NCBI RefSeq assembly: GCF_024198175.1
Contig: NZ_JAJVKV010000001.1
Coordinates: 1,426,001-1,490,000 of the forward strand
Length of the DNA stretch: 64,000 nucleotides
Direction: 5' to 3'
Source of the DNA: Pyxidicoccus xibeiensis
GTDB lineage: Bacteria > Myxococcota > Myxococcia > Myxococcales > Myxococcaceae
Shown here: piece by piece, positions 54,320-61,765 of the stretch
Layout of the letters: every line of letters begins with the position of its first letter
How positions within the stretch are numbered: position 1 is the first letter of the stretch
The notes under the pieces: model-generated
The model's database searches: none
What the model saw: the letters and a program-made list of their open reading frames with translations, nothing else
What the model was told of the DNA's origin: nothing
Position numbers and translations under genes: made by a program

Positions 54320-54889
54320 ATGCCGACGCGATACTTCAAACTGTCCGATGACATGGCCGTAAAGGGACGTTGGCTGCTTGGCGCTCCTACTGACTCAAAA
54401 GGCTCCGAAGTAGAAGAGTGGTGGGCGTTTACGGATGGGGTGCCGGTTCCAAATCAGGGGCCTTTGAGAATCCCGGTTGATGTTCCTGGCAGGGCCTTGG
54501 ATTTCTCACTCGCGGCGTTCGGCACGCCGGTTATCCACGTTCGGGTAGCCGCACTCTTGGCGCAGATGGCGCCTTCTGATGTGCAGATTATTCCTGTTGA
54601 GGTTCAGGGGCAGCCGGAGCAGTTCTGTATTCTAGTGGCAACAAAGCTCATTCGCTGCATTGACGATGCCGCATGCAGAGAGGTGGAGCGTTGGACGCCG
54701 GAGGACGAACAACCGGAGAAAGTCGGCCAGTACCGGGATATTTCCGGGTTGCGGATTGACCCCTTGAAGGTGGGCGAGGCGAAGGTGTTTCGAACTTGGG
54801 GGTGGTCCATCGCCCTTATTGTCTCAGAGGAAATCAAAGCAGCCTTGGAACGCATAGGGGCAACCGGAACGACGTTCACGGAGGTTTAG
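54320..54889 (+). CDS. Imm11-type immunity protein for the AHH toxin
   Basis: The 189-aa cytoplasmic protein is a paralogue of 35841 with the same length and the same PVIHV, QPEQF(C/L)ILVATKLI and FTEV elements. Its position directly after an AHH-nuclease toxin identifies it as the cognate immunity protein, presumably binding the nuclease. Third codon positions are far less GC-rich than in core genes, pointing to transfer. The IS701 element is inserted 10 bp after its stop. Confidence 0.8.
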   Translation: MPTRYFKLSDDMAVKGRWLLGAPTDSKGSEVEEWWAFTDGVPVPNQGPLRIPVDVPGRALDFSLAAFGTPVIHVRVAALLAQMAPSDVQIIPVEVQGQPEQFCILVATKLIRCIDDAACREVERWTPEDEQPEKVGQYRDISGLRIDPLKVGEAKVFRTWGWSIALIVSEEIKAALERIGATGTTFTEV

Positions 54890-54899
54890 AGGCGCTTAG

Positions 54900-56314
54900 T
54901 ACTACCTGATCAGATTCGTGACGGCCCTCGAGGAGGTGCGCGGGCGCCGATGTTGCGCAGGCAGAGCGGGCAATGGCCGATGCGGCGCAGCAGCAGGTGC
55001 TGAAGGCGGCGGCGCACTTCGGGCAGCGTCCAGCGTGTTCTCCTCCGGGGGGAAAAGCGCCCGACGGAGCGCAAGGAACCCATGGGCCACCATGCAGAGG
55101 GTGGCATGGTGGTGGAAGCCTCGCCACGTTCGCCCCTCGAAGTGGTCGAGCCCCACCTCGCCTTTGAGTTCCTGGTAGTCGCGCTCGACTCTCCAGCGCA
55201 GCTTGGACAAGCGCACCAACTCCTTGAGCGGCGTGTCCGCAGGCAGCGACGAGAGCGAGTACTTCGTCGGGGCCTTCTCCTCCTTGGGCCACTCGATGAG
55301 CAGCCACACCTCTTCGCTCGGAGGAGCGCGTTGGACGTGTCTCTCGGCCGTCTGCACCCGCACCGCGGCGAACCGCGAGGACTGCTCGCCCCGGCTCCCC
55401 TCGCGCCAGCGAACGAGGTGGAACTCCTCTGGCGGCAACTGCAGCGCCAGGTCCTCGATGGTCCAGGGCTGCACTCCCTCAGCCACGTAGCGCGTGCGAG
55501 GCCGTCCGTTCTTCCCTTGTACCTTCTCGGGCTTCTGAGGCTTCGCCCCCGGCGGCCATACCTTATGCGTGCCCTGCACGCCCATCAGGTAGTGCAAGCC
55601 GCGCTCGCGCATCCCGTCGCGGAACTCCCGCGCATCCCCGTACCCGGCGTCGGCCAGCACCACGTGCTTTCCCACGCCCCACTCCAGCGCCGCATCCAAC
55701 TGCTCCAGCGCTATCTGCCACTTCTTCTGGAAACGCACCTGCGATGGGATGCCCGCGGCCTTGCAGCGCTTTCTGCTGAGCGTCCACTCCTCAGGCAGGT
55801 ACAGCCGCATCGCGATGCAGCCACTGCCCCTCTCCCCAGCCAGATGCAGACTGACGGCCACCTGGCAGTTATCCGTCCGCCCCAGCGTTCCCGAGTACTG
55901 CCGAGCCACGCCCGCCGAGTGCTCTCCCTTCTTGGGAAAGCCCGTGTCATCCACCACCAGCGCCTCAAGCTTGGGCAGTTCGGCCTCCAGCTTCAGCGCC
56001 AGCCGACGGCGCATCTCGTCGTCGCTCCAGTCCGCCACCGACACGCACTGCTGCAGCCGCTGCCTCACCGCCTCTCGCTGGCGGATGTCCTCCACCAGCC
56101 GTCCGGCCATGGGCTCCACGCTCTTGCGCTCCCCATCCAATAGCAGGCCGGTGAGGTAGAGCTCTAAGGCGCGGCGCCGTTCCTGCCGGCCCATGCCTTC
56201 CACCATCGACTCGAAGTACTCGCGCAGCTCTCGGTCGAGCTTGCGCATCTGCGCGGGCGTCATACCCTAGGGGTAGATCACGCCCGCGCCCTATGCACAA
56301 CTGACCAGGTAGTA
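54900..56314 (-). mobile_element. IS701-family insertion sequence with TTAG duplication
   Basis: Terminal inverted repeats TACTACCTGATCAG (54900-54913) and CTGACCAGGTAGTA (56301-56314) pair at 13 of 14 positions. They are flanked by direct TTAG copies (54896-54899 and 56315-56318), the 4-bp duplication expected of IS701. The 1415-bp element carries one transposase gene. Removal would restore the sequence right after the immunity gene. Confidence 0.9.
54902..56263 (-). CDS. IS701 transposase, altered C-terminus
   Basis: The 453-aa DDE transposase has the IS701 signature LVVDDTGFPKKGEHSAGVAR and GRTDNCQVAVSLHLA. The second Asp is in VVLADAGYGD and the Glu region in WRVERDYQELKGEVGLDHFEG. The literal frame ends in a Pro/Ala-rich tail and stops inside the terminal repeat. 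Another frame encodes TLPEVRRRLQHLLLRRIGHC and PLCLRN, typical of the family end, from about 55050 to 54910. A single-base shift near 55050 is therefore likely; the catalytic core is intact, so activity is uncertain. Confidence 0.85.
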   Translation of the reverse strand: MTPAQMRKLDRELREYFESMVEGMGRQERRRALELYLTGLLLDGERKSVEPMAGRLVEDIRQREAVRQRLQQCVSVADWSDDEMRRRLALKLEAELPKLEALVVDDTGFPKKGEHSAGVARQYSGTLGRTDNCQVAVSLHLAGERGSGCIAMRLYLPEEWTLSRKRCKAAGIPSQVRFQKKWQIALEQLDAALEWGVGKHVVLADAGYGDAREFRDGMRERGLHYLMGVQGTHKVWPPGAKPQKPEKVQGKNGRPRTRYVAEGVQPWTIEDLALQLPPEEFHLVRWREGSRGEQSSRFAAVRVQTAERHVQRAPPSEEVWLLIEWPKEEKAPTKYSLSSLPADTPLKELVRLSKLRWRVERDYQELKGEVGLDHFEGRTWRGFHHHATLCMVAHGFLALRRALFPPEENTLDAARSAPPPSAPAAAPHRPLPALPAQHRRPRTSSRAVTNLIR

Positions 56315-56351
56315 TTAGGCGCTGGAAATAAAATTGCCAACGAGGCTTACT

Positions 56352-57932
56352 TTATGTCTTGTCATTCAGTGCGGCTTTGATCCTTGGATAGCAGTCGGAG
56401 AACAGGCGATCTCTTGCAAGGCAAGCCAAGGCAAGGAGGGCGACTGGACCGCCTACGCACTCGGGAGTTCGTGGTGTGGGCTGGATCCTGTGGTGGGCAA
56501 GCAGTTCGTTTTGAGGGGCGGGAGGATATTTGATGTTGAAGAGCGACTGGATGCCTCCTCCCTGAACAGTTAATGATTGGGGGGCGTCTAAAGCGTGTAG
56601 CGTCGCAGGCAATGTGTTGACGGCAAGAAATTCATTCAATATTAGCTCATACTGTTCCGGCAGAAAAACATAGGCAAAATCAATGAGCGCAACTGCGATT
56701 AGTGAGTCGCGGCGGGGCTGCAAATCAATCCAATCGAAGGCATATCCAAGAAACTGCCGGACCTCTTCTTCGGGAGTAGAGTGTGGCCCGGCTAATCCAA
56801 AATCACTTCGCTCGTACTGATCGCACACCCACTTTGTAACGCCTCGAAGCATGCGAGTGGCTGTTGATGCGCGCCCACTTGCATAAAGGGCAATTAGTGG
56901 TGGAATCAATGATGCTGCATATCGGTCAGAGATGGGATGAAAACACCCTTCTTGCGAACTCACGACAGCATCGCAGAGATGTGCGTACTTCTCGGCCTCT
57001 GTAGGTTGGCCGATATGGCGAGCATAGAGGGATGCTAGGCCAAGGAACTCAATAATGCGAAGACATGTTACTGGATAGGTGATAATTTGTTCGGCGGCGC
57101 CGCCTATCCATTTAAACCATCTCTCTGTGTCGGTGGGATGGCTAAGTAGTTCTGAAAATTGTGCGTCGCCTAGCCGTATGAATGCACGCATGGCCTCGGT
57201 TATCAATTCATGGGCTTCTCCTTTGGCTGAGTATGCGAGGGTCGCAGCGATTCGCACACCTGATAGTGCGGCAGTCATGGCTTGAAACGGCATGTCCTGC
57301 CTGATTAGCGAATCTATGCAAATGGCATTGTCAAGCGTGTTTCTGTAGACCTGGGTCAGGCTAGTGGTCGGGCTTGGAATAAATGCTGCCAACAGGTCTT
57401 CAAGCTCACGATCTGTAGTGTCCTGTGCAGCGATTTTGCCCACAATCCTTGGCAATTCAGCGCTTGGTGATGCGAGCAATCCGAAATGCTCGCGTCCCTT
57501 GAGCATCTCTAGGAGTTGGTCTATCTCCCATACGTCAAAAGAAGCCTTTCTATTCTCTCTGACTCTCTCTTGGAATTGCTTGGAGCCAAGGATAGCTTTC
57601 CCCTTTAGCCGTCCGGTAGTGCAAAGTACAAAAATCTTGGGAGCTGTCGTGTCGAAGTTTGGATGAGTCAAATAGGTGTCTATTAGCTCCTCAATTTGTC
57701 CTAGGATTGCTGTCCACTCCGTGCCTGAGATGTCACCCGCTTTTAGTTGAAATGCGTACTGTGTTGGTTCTGGATGAGGGTGTTTTGCGATAATGTCTTT
57801 TCCGAACTCGTACGGTCCGTGTGTGAAGTGGATGTCAAAAAATCCCTGGGCTCTTAATAGACAGAGGAAGAAGGCGTCAAAGCCACGTTCCCCAATTGTG
57901 CTAATCCAGCTTACGAAGGCGGCGTCTAGCAT
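56352..57932 (-). CDS. Restriction-endonuclease-like protein with helical C-terminus
   Basis: The 526-aa protein has an N-terminal Mrr-like PD-(D/E)XK domain (about 10-150): YEFGKDII (Asp46) then AFQLKAGD (Gln62, Lys64), with VLCTTGRLKGKAILG later. The remaining about 370 residues are helical, without P-loop or known motif; they may be TPR-like sensing repeats (for example ASLYARHIGQPTEAEKYAHL). Base composition is near 50% GC, far below the surrounding sequence. It overlaps the preceding gene by 32 bp. A nucleolytic anti-phage effector is an inference from domain type and setting. Confidence 0.6.
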   Translation of the reverse strand: MLDAAFVSWISTIGERGFDAFFLCLLRAQGFFDIHFTHGPYEFGKDIIAKHPHPEPTQYAFQLKAGDISGTEWTAILGQIEELIDTYLTHPNFDTTAPKIFVLCTTGRLKGKAILGSKQFQERVRENRKASFDVWEIDQLLEMLKGREHFGLLASPSAELPRIVGKIAAQDTTDRELEDLLAAFIPSPTTSLTQVYRNTLDNAICIDSLIRQDMPFQAMTAALSGVRIAATLAYSAKGEAHELITEAMRAFIRLGDAQFSELLSHPTDTERWFKWIGGAAEQIITYPVTCLRIIEFLGLASLYARHIGQPTEAEKYAHLCDAVVSSQEGCFHPISDRYAASLIPPLIALYASGRASTATRMLRGVTKWVCDQYERSDFGLAGPHSTPEEEVRQFLGYAFDWIDLQPRRDSLIAVALIDFAYVFLPEQYELILNEFLAVNTLPATLHALDAPQSLTVQGGGIQSLFNIKYPPAPQNELLAHHRIQPTPRTPECVGGPVALLALACLARDRLFSDCYPRIKAALNDKT

Positions 57933-58506
57933 CGTATTCCTTCCTTTTTTGTTTTAATATTTCAAATTCTCGCTGACGCTGCTCTGTCGTTTTGGGAGTT
58001 GCCTCAATTGTTTTGGCGAGCGCTGGGCCGGTTACGATGGAGGGTAGGTTAGGCTCGCCATTTTCGTTAAAGCTCACTGGAAACTGTTCGAGCATATCCA
58101 GGTATCGATCCCAACTGAATTTGGCGCTTTCTCCTGTGATGACCTTGCCGCTAGCTTCGGCAACTGAACTCATTGTCATTGCGATGTGCAGGGATACCTT
58201 GTCTCCGCTTTGGGCGGCGGATTCGGTAATCATTGTGACCCATGCTTCGGCATCTGCGGCGAGCATGTCTGCCACGCTGATGTGAAATTCAAAAGAGGTC
58301 TCTGGCCATGGGACGTGAGCCCCGTCGGCGATCCCTGTAGGTGTGGCCGAGTCGGGCACGGCATCATAGATGCGATGCCCCATTTGGCTGAGTAGCGGAC
58401 TCTGGACTCGCATTAGATAGAAAAAGGAGTCCCACCAAAAGCGACGAATCGCTGTCCCATAGTCAGGAAGTTTTGAAGGGTGGGTCTTGGTGTCGGGCTC
58501 GCTCAT
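57901..58506 (-). CDS. Unknown partner of the restriction-endonuclease-like protein
   Basis: The 201-aa protein has no signal peptide. It has an aromatic stretch (RRFWWDSFFYLMRVQSPLL), a central beta region (FEFHISVADMLAADAEAWV, KVSLHIAMTMSS) and a strongly basic coiled tail (EILKQKRKEYDARRRLRKLD). No family recognised. Its low GC and 32-bp overlap with the nuclease-like gene indicate the two arrived and work together, perhaps as inhibitor, antitoxin or sensor. Confidence 0.55.
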   Translation of the reverse strand: MSEPDTKTHPSKLPDYGTAIRRFWWDSFFYLMRVQSPLLSQMGHRIYDAVPDSATPTGIADGAHVPWPETSFEFHISVADMLAADAEAWVTMITESAAQSGDKVSLHIAMTMSSVAEASGKVITGESAKFSWDRYLDMLEQFPVSFNENGEPNLPSIVTGPALAKTIEATPKTTEQRQREFEILKQKRKEYDARRRLRKLD

Positions 58507-58685
58507 GCTTGTCTCGTCTTTCTCTGGGATTATTCTTGTGAATGGTTGTTAGCGGCGGTCTCCAGAGGTCTTCGTACAGAATTGGTGGGCGAGTAGTGGG
58601 CATGAGAGATAGAATAATCCCGTCCCTCAATAAATCGGGGACGTGACTTGTCGTTCGTGTGGGCCTTTGGGCTACATTCTTGCGG

Positions 58686-58922
58686 CTACGTGAGCGCGTC
58701 CCTGCTGGCGGAAATGAACGCCCCAACGCTCGCGGGGTCGATCCGGAGCGCTCCGGATACCCGGATTGACCGAAGCTGCCCCCGCTTGCACAGCCCGTAG
58801 ACCGTGGCCCTCGAAACGGCGAGCTGGGCGGCTACGGCGCGCACTGTAAGGAGCGGCGCCCCAGTCGCTCCTGCCGCACCTTGCAGCAAGGGTGCAGCAA
58901 ACGGGCTGCGATCCCCCGTCAC
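58686..58922 (-). CDS. Excisionase-like HTH protein
   Basis: This 78-aa protein has a GTG start and a MerR-type excisionase domain: LTVRAVAAQLAVSRATVYGLCKRGQLRSIRVSGALRI. Such proteins direct excision or act as small regulators in mobile elements. It is the first gene on the minus strand of the low-GC block, separated from the partner gene by 179 bp that contain a small inverted repeat (CGTCCC 58621-58626, GGGACG 58638-58643). No integrase gene is in the window. Confidence 0.75.
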   Translation of the reverse strand: MTGDRSPFAAPLLQGAAGATGAPLLTVRAVAAQLAVSRATVYGLCKRGQLRSIRVSGALRIDPASVGAFISASRDALT

Positions 58923-59812
58923 CGGCTGTGACGGTTGGACGCGCCCCGACTCCGAATCCCCAGAGGTTCCGAGGGTTTGCGAAGGGCTGCTAACGGCTGG
59001 ACGGGCCTGCCCTTCGCCTCCTGGTAGGGCGGTGGCAGGTGCTCACGCCGCGCGTACAGTCCCGCGCCTTGAAGACCCTGGACTGCTTCGCTGGTGGCGA
59101 GCGCATCCCGGCCCACGCGCCCCAGCCCGCGCAGCACGTCACCGGCGCGCTCGTCCCGGTCCGGGTACTCGGAGAGCTTCAGGCCCCGGCGCTCAAGCTC
59201 CTCTCGCACGGTGCCCATCCGCCCCAGCGTCTGCCCCAATTGCTTGTCCCGTGACAGCAGCACGAGCACCTGGCGCAGGTCATCGTCGAAGGCCGAGTGG
59301 AGGATGAAGAGCGCGAAGACCTCGGCCAGCCCGACGCCATACTTCTCCGTGGCGGTGACGAGAAAGGCGGCACGCTTGCGGTTGAGAACCCTGGCGGCCT
59401 CCGTGCCCACCGGCCCCAGGGCACCGAGGCGGACGGCGGACCAGTCGTCCAGCGCCTCCACCAGCCGTGACATGTCCACTCCGCGCTGCAGCGCCACGAA
59501 CTCGGCCGGCGAGCCGCACGTCAGGAAGGGAGCAAGGAGCTCCTCGCTGGAGTCCAGGTGGGGCCAGCCTCGGGGCACGCCTCCGCAGGGAAGCGCCTCA
59601 CCACCGGAGCCGTGCTCCCACATGGACGAGGACAGGGAGGGCAGTGGCCCCGCGGTACCCGCCTCCACGGTGGCGGCGAAGAATGGCTGCCCCTCCCGCC
59701 AAGCGGCCCCGGAAGGGCGCGAGGCACCGTGAGGCGTCGAGGCACAACCCGCCAAGGGCGTGACGGCGACCAGCAGGGCCCACCGGCCGCGCCGCGACGC
59801 TTCAGCGTTCAT
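58919..59812 (-). CDS. SitA-like lipoprotein, N-terminal carrier part without toxin domain
   Basis: The 297-aa protein has a lipoprotein signal (WALLVAVTPLAGC, Cys near residue 23) and a carrier region with LTCGSPAEFVALQRGVDMSR and EVFALFILHSAFDDDLRQV. It then ends in a basic Arg/Ser tail exactly where the excisionase-like gene begins. The usual C-terminal toxin domain is missing, so it is probably cut by the insertion at 56.3-58.9 kb. Its first 8 codons and upstream region are repeated at 61632-61711, linking it to the toxin remnants further right. Confidence 0.65.
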   Translation of the reverse strand: MNAEASRRGRWALLVAVTPLAGCASTPHGASRPSGAAWREGQPFFAATVEAGTAGPLPSLSSSMWEHGSGGEALPCGGVPRGWPHLDSSEELLAPFLTCGSPAEFVALQRGVDMSRLVEALDDWSAVRLGALGPVGTEAARVLNRKRAAFLVTATEKYGVGLAEVFALFILHSAFDDDLRQVLVLLSRDKQLGQTLGRMGTVREELERRGLKLSEYPDRDERAGDVLRGLGRVGRDALATSEAVQGLQGAGLYARREHLPPPYQEAKGRPVQPLAALRKPSEPLGIRSRGASNRHSR

Positions 59813-59873
59813 CACCCACCTCCATGCCAGCCCGCTCCTGCCACGCGCCGAATCCCACCCCCGCGACTCATCC
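59794..59873. repeat. 80-bp direct repeat, copy A (5' end of lipoprotein toxin gene)
   Basis: The repeat matches 61632-61711 at a constant offset of 1838 bp with few mismatches. It covers the start codon (59812), ribosome site and upstream region of the lipoprotein gene at 58919. Confidence 0.8.
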
Positions 59874-60045
59874 TGGAACTCGTCACCGCGCGCGAGGGCG
59901 AGGCCCCCGTGCATGCCCAGACCACCACCGCCTCGGACGGCACCTTCGTCCTCGAAAATCTTCCCGAGGGCCCCCAGGCGCTCTGGGTCCTCGCCGAGCA
60001 CGGCGCGATGATGCGCTCCGGCATCCACGCTGGCACCGAGGGCGA
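59872..60045 (+). pseudogene. Fragment of a carboxypeptidase-regulatory-like (Ig fold) protein
   Basis: An in-frame stretch reads VTAREGEAPVHAQTTTASDG then TFVLENLPEGPQALWVLAEHG, the pattern of CarboxypepD_reg-like beta-sandwich domains in myxobacterial surface proteins. It has no start or stop of its own and is bounded by repeat copy A on one side and the aminotransferase stub on the other, so it is a recombination scrap. Confidence 0.6.
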
Positions 60046-60075
60046 GAAGAGGTGGCGGCGGCTGGGCAGGGGCAT
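60046..60075 (-). pseudogene. Aminotransferase 5' stub (10 codons)
   Basis: The first 10 codons (MPLPSRRHLF) and upstream spacer of the aminotransferase gene at 44263 are reproduced here downstream of an immunity-like gene, then end abruptly. It is a footprint of cassette duplication. Confidence 0.75.
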
Positions 60076-60110
60076 GGCGGGCGCGAAGTCTAGGGCACCC
60101 GAAGCACCTG

Positions 60111-61469
60111 TCACGCGTCCCCTGTCTTGGTGGGGAAGCGGTGCCGCTCGGCGACGCGGTAGAGCTGGGTGAGGGAGTAGTCCAGCAGGGCCTGGCGCGA
60201 GCGCAGGTAGCGGTGGGCGCGGACGAAGGGGAGCCAGGCGCGGTCGCCGACGCGGACCTGGGCTTCCTGCAGCTTCCTGCGTGGAATCCACTGGCCGCCC
60301 AGGTGCTTCACCAGCACCTCGCCCAGGTACGCGCCCACCGCGGGCACGGCGTGGTCGTCGATGTGCTCCCGATGGAAGGTCTCCGGGAAGTTCTCGTGGA
60401 AGAAGTAGGTGTCGATGTCGGTGAGCGACTCGGGAGTGGCTTCGAAGGTGGAGGACACGGGGGTGTGCAGCAGGGCCACGAGTCGCTCGGCGAGGTCCGT
60501 GTACTGCGCGCGGGCGCGGGTGGTGTCCACCACGTCCGAGGGCAGGGCGGCGCTGGCGGGGAGCCACTCGTCCGGGTCGGGTGGATGGAAGATGTTGAGC
60601 TCGGAAATCTTGCGCTGGCGCTCGCTGATGGCGAACGCGTCCGGCACGCGGGCGAGGAGCGGGGCCACGTCCGGGTGGAAGCGCGGCTCCACGGGGGTGA
60701 GCGCGGCGCTTCGCTCCCGCAGGGTGCGCAGCACGGGGGCGAAGTCGAGGTCCGGGCGGAGGTGGACGAAGGCGCGGGCCTGGGCCTCTCGCGCCGCGTC
60801 GCTGGCGAAGTCCGCGACGGTGGGCCAGGTCACCAGGAGGATGGAGCCGTTGGGTAGCGCTTCCACCCGGTGGGCCGGCGTGGACAGCATTCTCTCCCGG
60901 CCCACGGTCTCCACCAGCTTGGGGCCGAAGACGTTGAGCCAGAAGAGCTCGTAGATTCTGTCGAAGCCGTCTCTTCGTGAGGTCGCCGCATCGCGGCCGT
61001 AATGGGGCGCACCCGAGAGCTGCCTGTCAGCCATACCGTGGGCCATGGCGTAAGGGACCGGGTAACGCGACGCCCAGGCACCCACCAGCTCCACGAAGGC
61101 TCGGCAGCGCGATTCATGGAAGAACGAGAGCGGCTGTGCATGGAGGCTCACGCTGAGGCGGGGAGCGCGAGGCGGCAACACCAGCGAGAGCGCTACCTCC
61201 ACCGCTGGCACTGTCATGCGATGGAGCCCGCAGGCAGTGCTGCCCTCCTCACGCCGCTCTTCCAGGGCCGTCCAGACGGCTTCTCGTGAGTACTGGCGCC
61301 GTCGCTTGCCGTGGACGACTTCCGGCATCCACTCGCCCGCGTGCGCCTCCAGCAAATGGAAGAAGGACTCCAGTGCGTCCCTGAGTGGGGGCCGGGAGTC
61401 AAAGGTGCCGTCGAGGTAGAGGACGAGGCTGTCCTCCACGTCCAGGTCCCGCAGTGTCAGCACCTTCAT
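60111..61469 (-). CDS. Immunity-like protein, paralogue 2 of 3
   Basis: The 452-aa protein aligns end to end with 45435 and 61766. The central and C-terminal parts (from RIYELFWLNVFGPKLVETVG onward) are almost the same in all three. The first about 150 residues vary most (for example VEVALSLVLPPRAPRLSVSL here), which suggests this part recognises the toxin. The ATG overlaps the stop of a toxin remnant (ATGA). Confidence 0.65.
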   Translation of the reverse strand: MKVLTLRDLDVEDSLVLYLDGTFDSRPPLRDALESFFHLLEAHAGEWMPEVVHGKRRRQYSREAVWTALEERREEGSTACGLHRMTVPAVEVALSLVLPPRAPRLSVSLHAQPLSFFHESRCRAFVELVGAWASRYPVPYAMAHGMADRQLSGAPHYGRDAATSRRDGFDRIYELFWLNVFGPKLVETVGRERMLSTPAHRVEALPNGSILLVTWPTVADFASDAAREAQARAFVHLRPDLDFAPVLRTLRERSAALTPVEPRFHPDVAPLLARVPDAFAISERQRKISELNIFHPPDPDEWLPASAALPSDVVDTTRARAQYTDLAERLVALLHTPVSSTFEATPESLTDIDTYFFHENFPETFHREHIDDHAVPAVGAYLGEVLVKHLGGQWIPRRKLQEAQVRVGDRAWLPFVRAHRYLRSRQALLDYSLTQLYRVAERHRFPTKTGDA

Positions 61470-61650
61470 TGAAACAGCACCTCCACTCCCTCGACTCTAC
61501 CCTCGACGGCCTCGATGGCCCTCTCGAGCGTATCAAGCCGCCGAGGCCCGAGTGCGCCACCTTCATAGATGAGGCGAACGCGCTGCACTGGCACCTCGAG
61601 CTGGAGCCCCGGCCGGCGGATGTTCAGCGTCGCCACGCTTCAGCGTGCAT
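61466..61650 (-). pseudogene. Toxin gene reduced to its two ends
   Basis: A start codon at 61650 in repeat copy B gives M-H-A-E-A-W-R-R and then a stop. Immediately after, out of frame, comes the last about 54 codons of the toxin (LNIRRPGLQLEVPVQRVRL to VEVLFQ), ending in the overlap with the immunity gene at 61469. The sequence is what remains after deletion of almost the whole lipoprotein-toxin gene, joining its 5' and 3' ends near 61628. Confidence 0.75.
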
Positions 61651-61711
61651 CACCCACCTCCATGCCAGCCCGCTCCTGCCACGCGCAGAATCCCACCCCC
61701 ACGACTCATCC
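61632..61711. repeat. 80-bp direct repeat, copy B
   Basis: This is the copy of 59794-59873, carrying the start region of a lipoprotein toxin gene whose body has been deleted. It abuts the second aminotransferase stub. Confidence 0.8.
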
Positions 61712-61730
61712 GCTGGCTGGGCAGGGGCAT
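61711..61730 (-). pseudogene. Aminotransferase 5' stub (about 7 codons)
   Basis: Twenty bases match the start of the aminotransferase gene at 45399 (MPLPSQR), together with the upstream spacer toward the immunity gene at 61766. The match stops at the edge of repeat copy B. Confidence 0.7.
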
Positions 61731-61765
61731 GACGGGCGCGGAGTCTAGGGCACCCGGAGTGCCTG

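Noticed and set aside
54918..56143. Plus-strand ORFs opposite the IS701 transposase
   Set aside because: Antisense of a well-recognised transposase; no domain or ribosome site.
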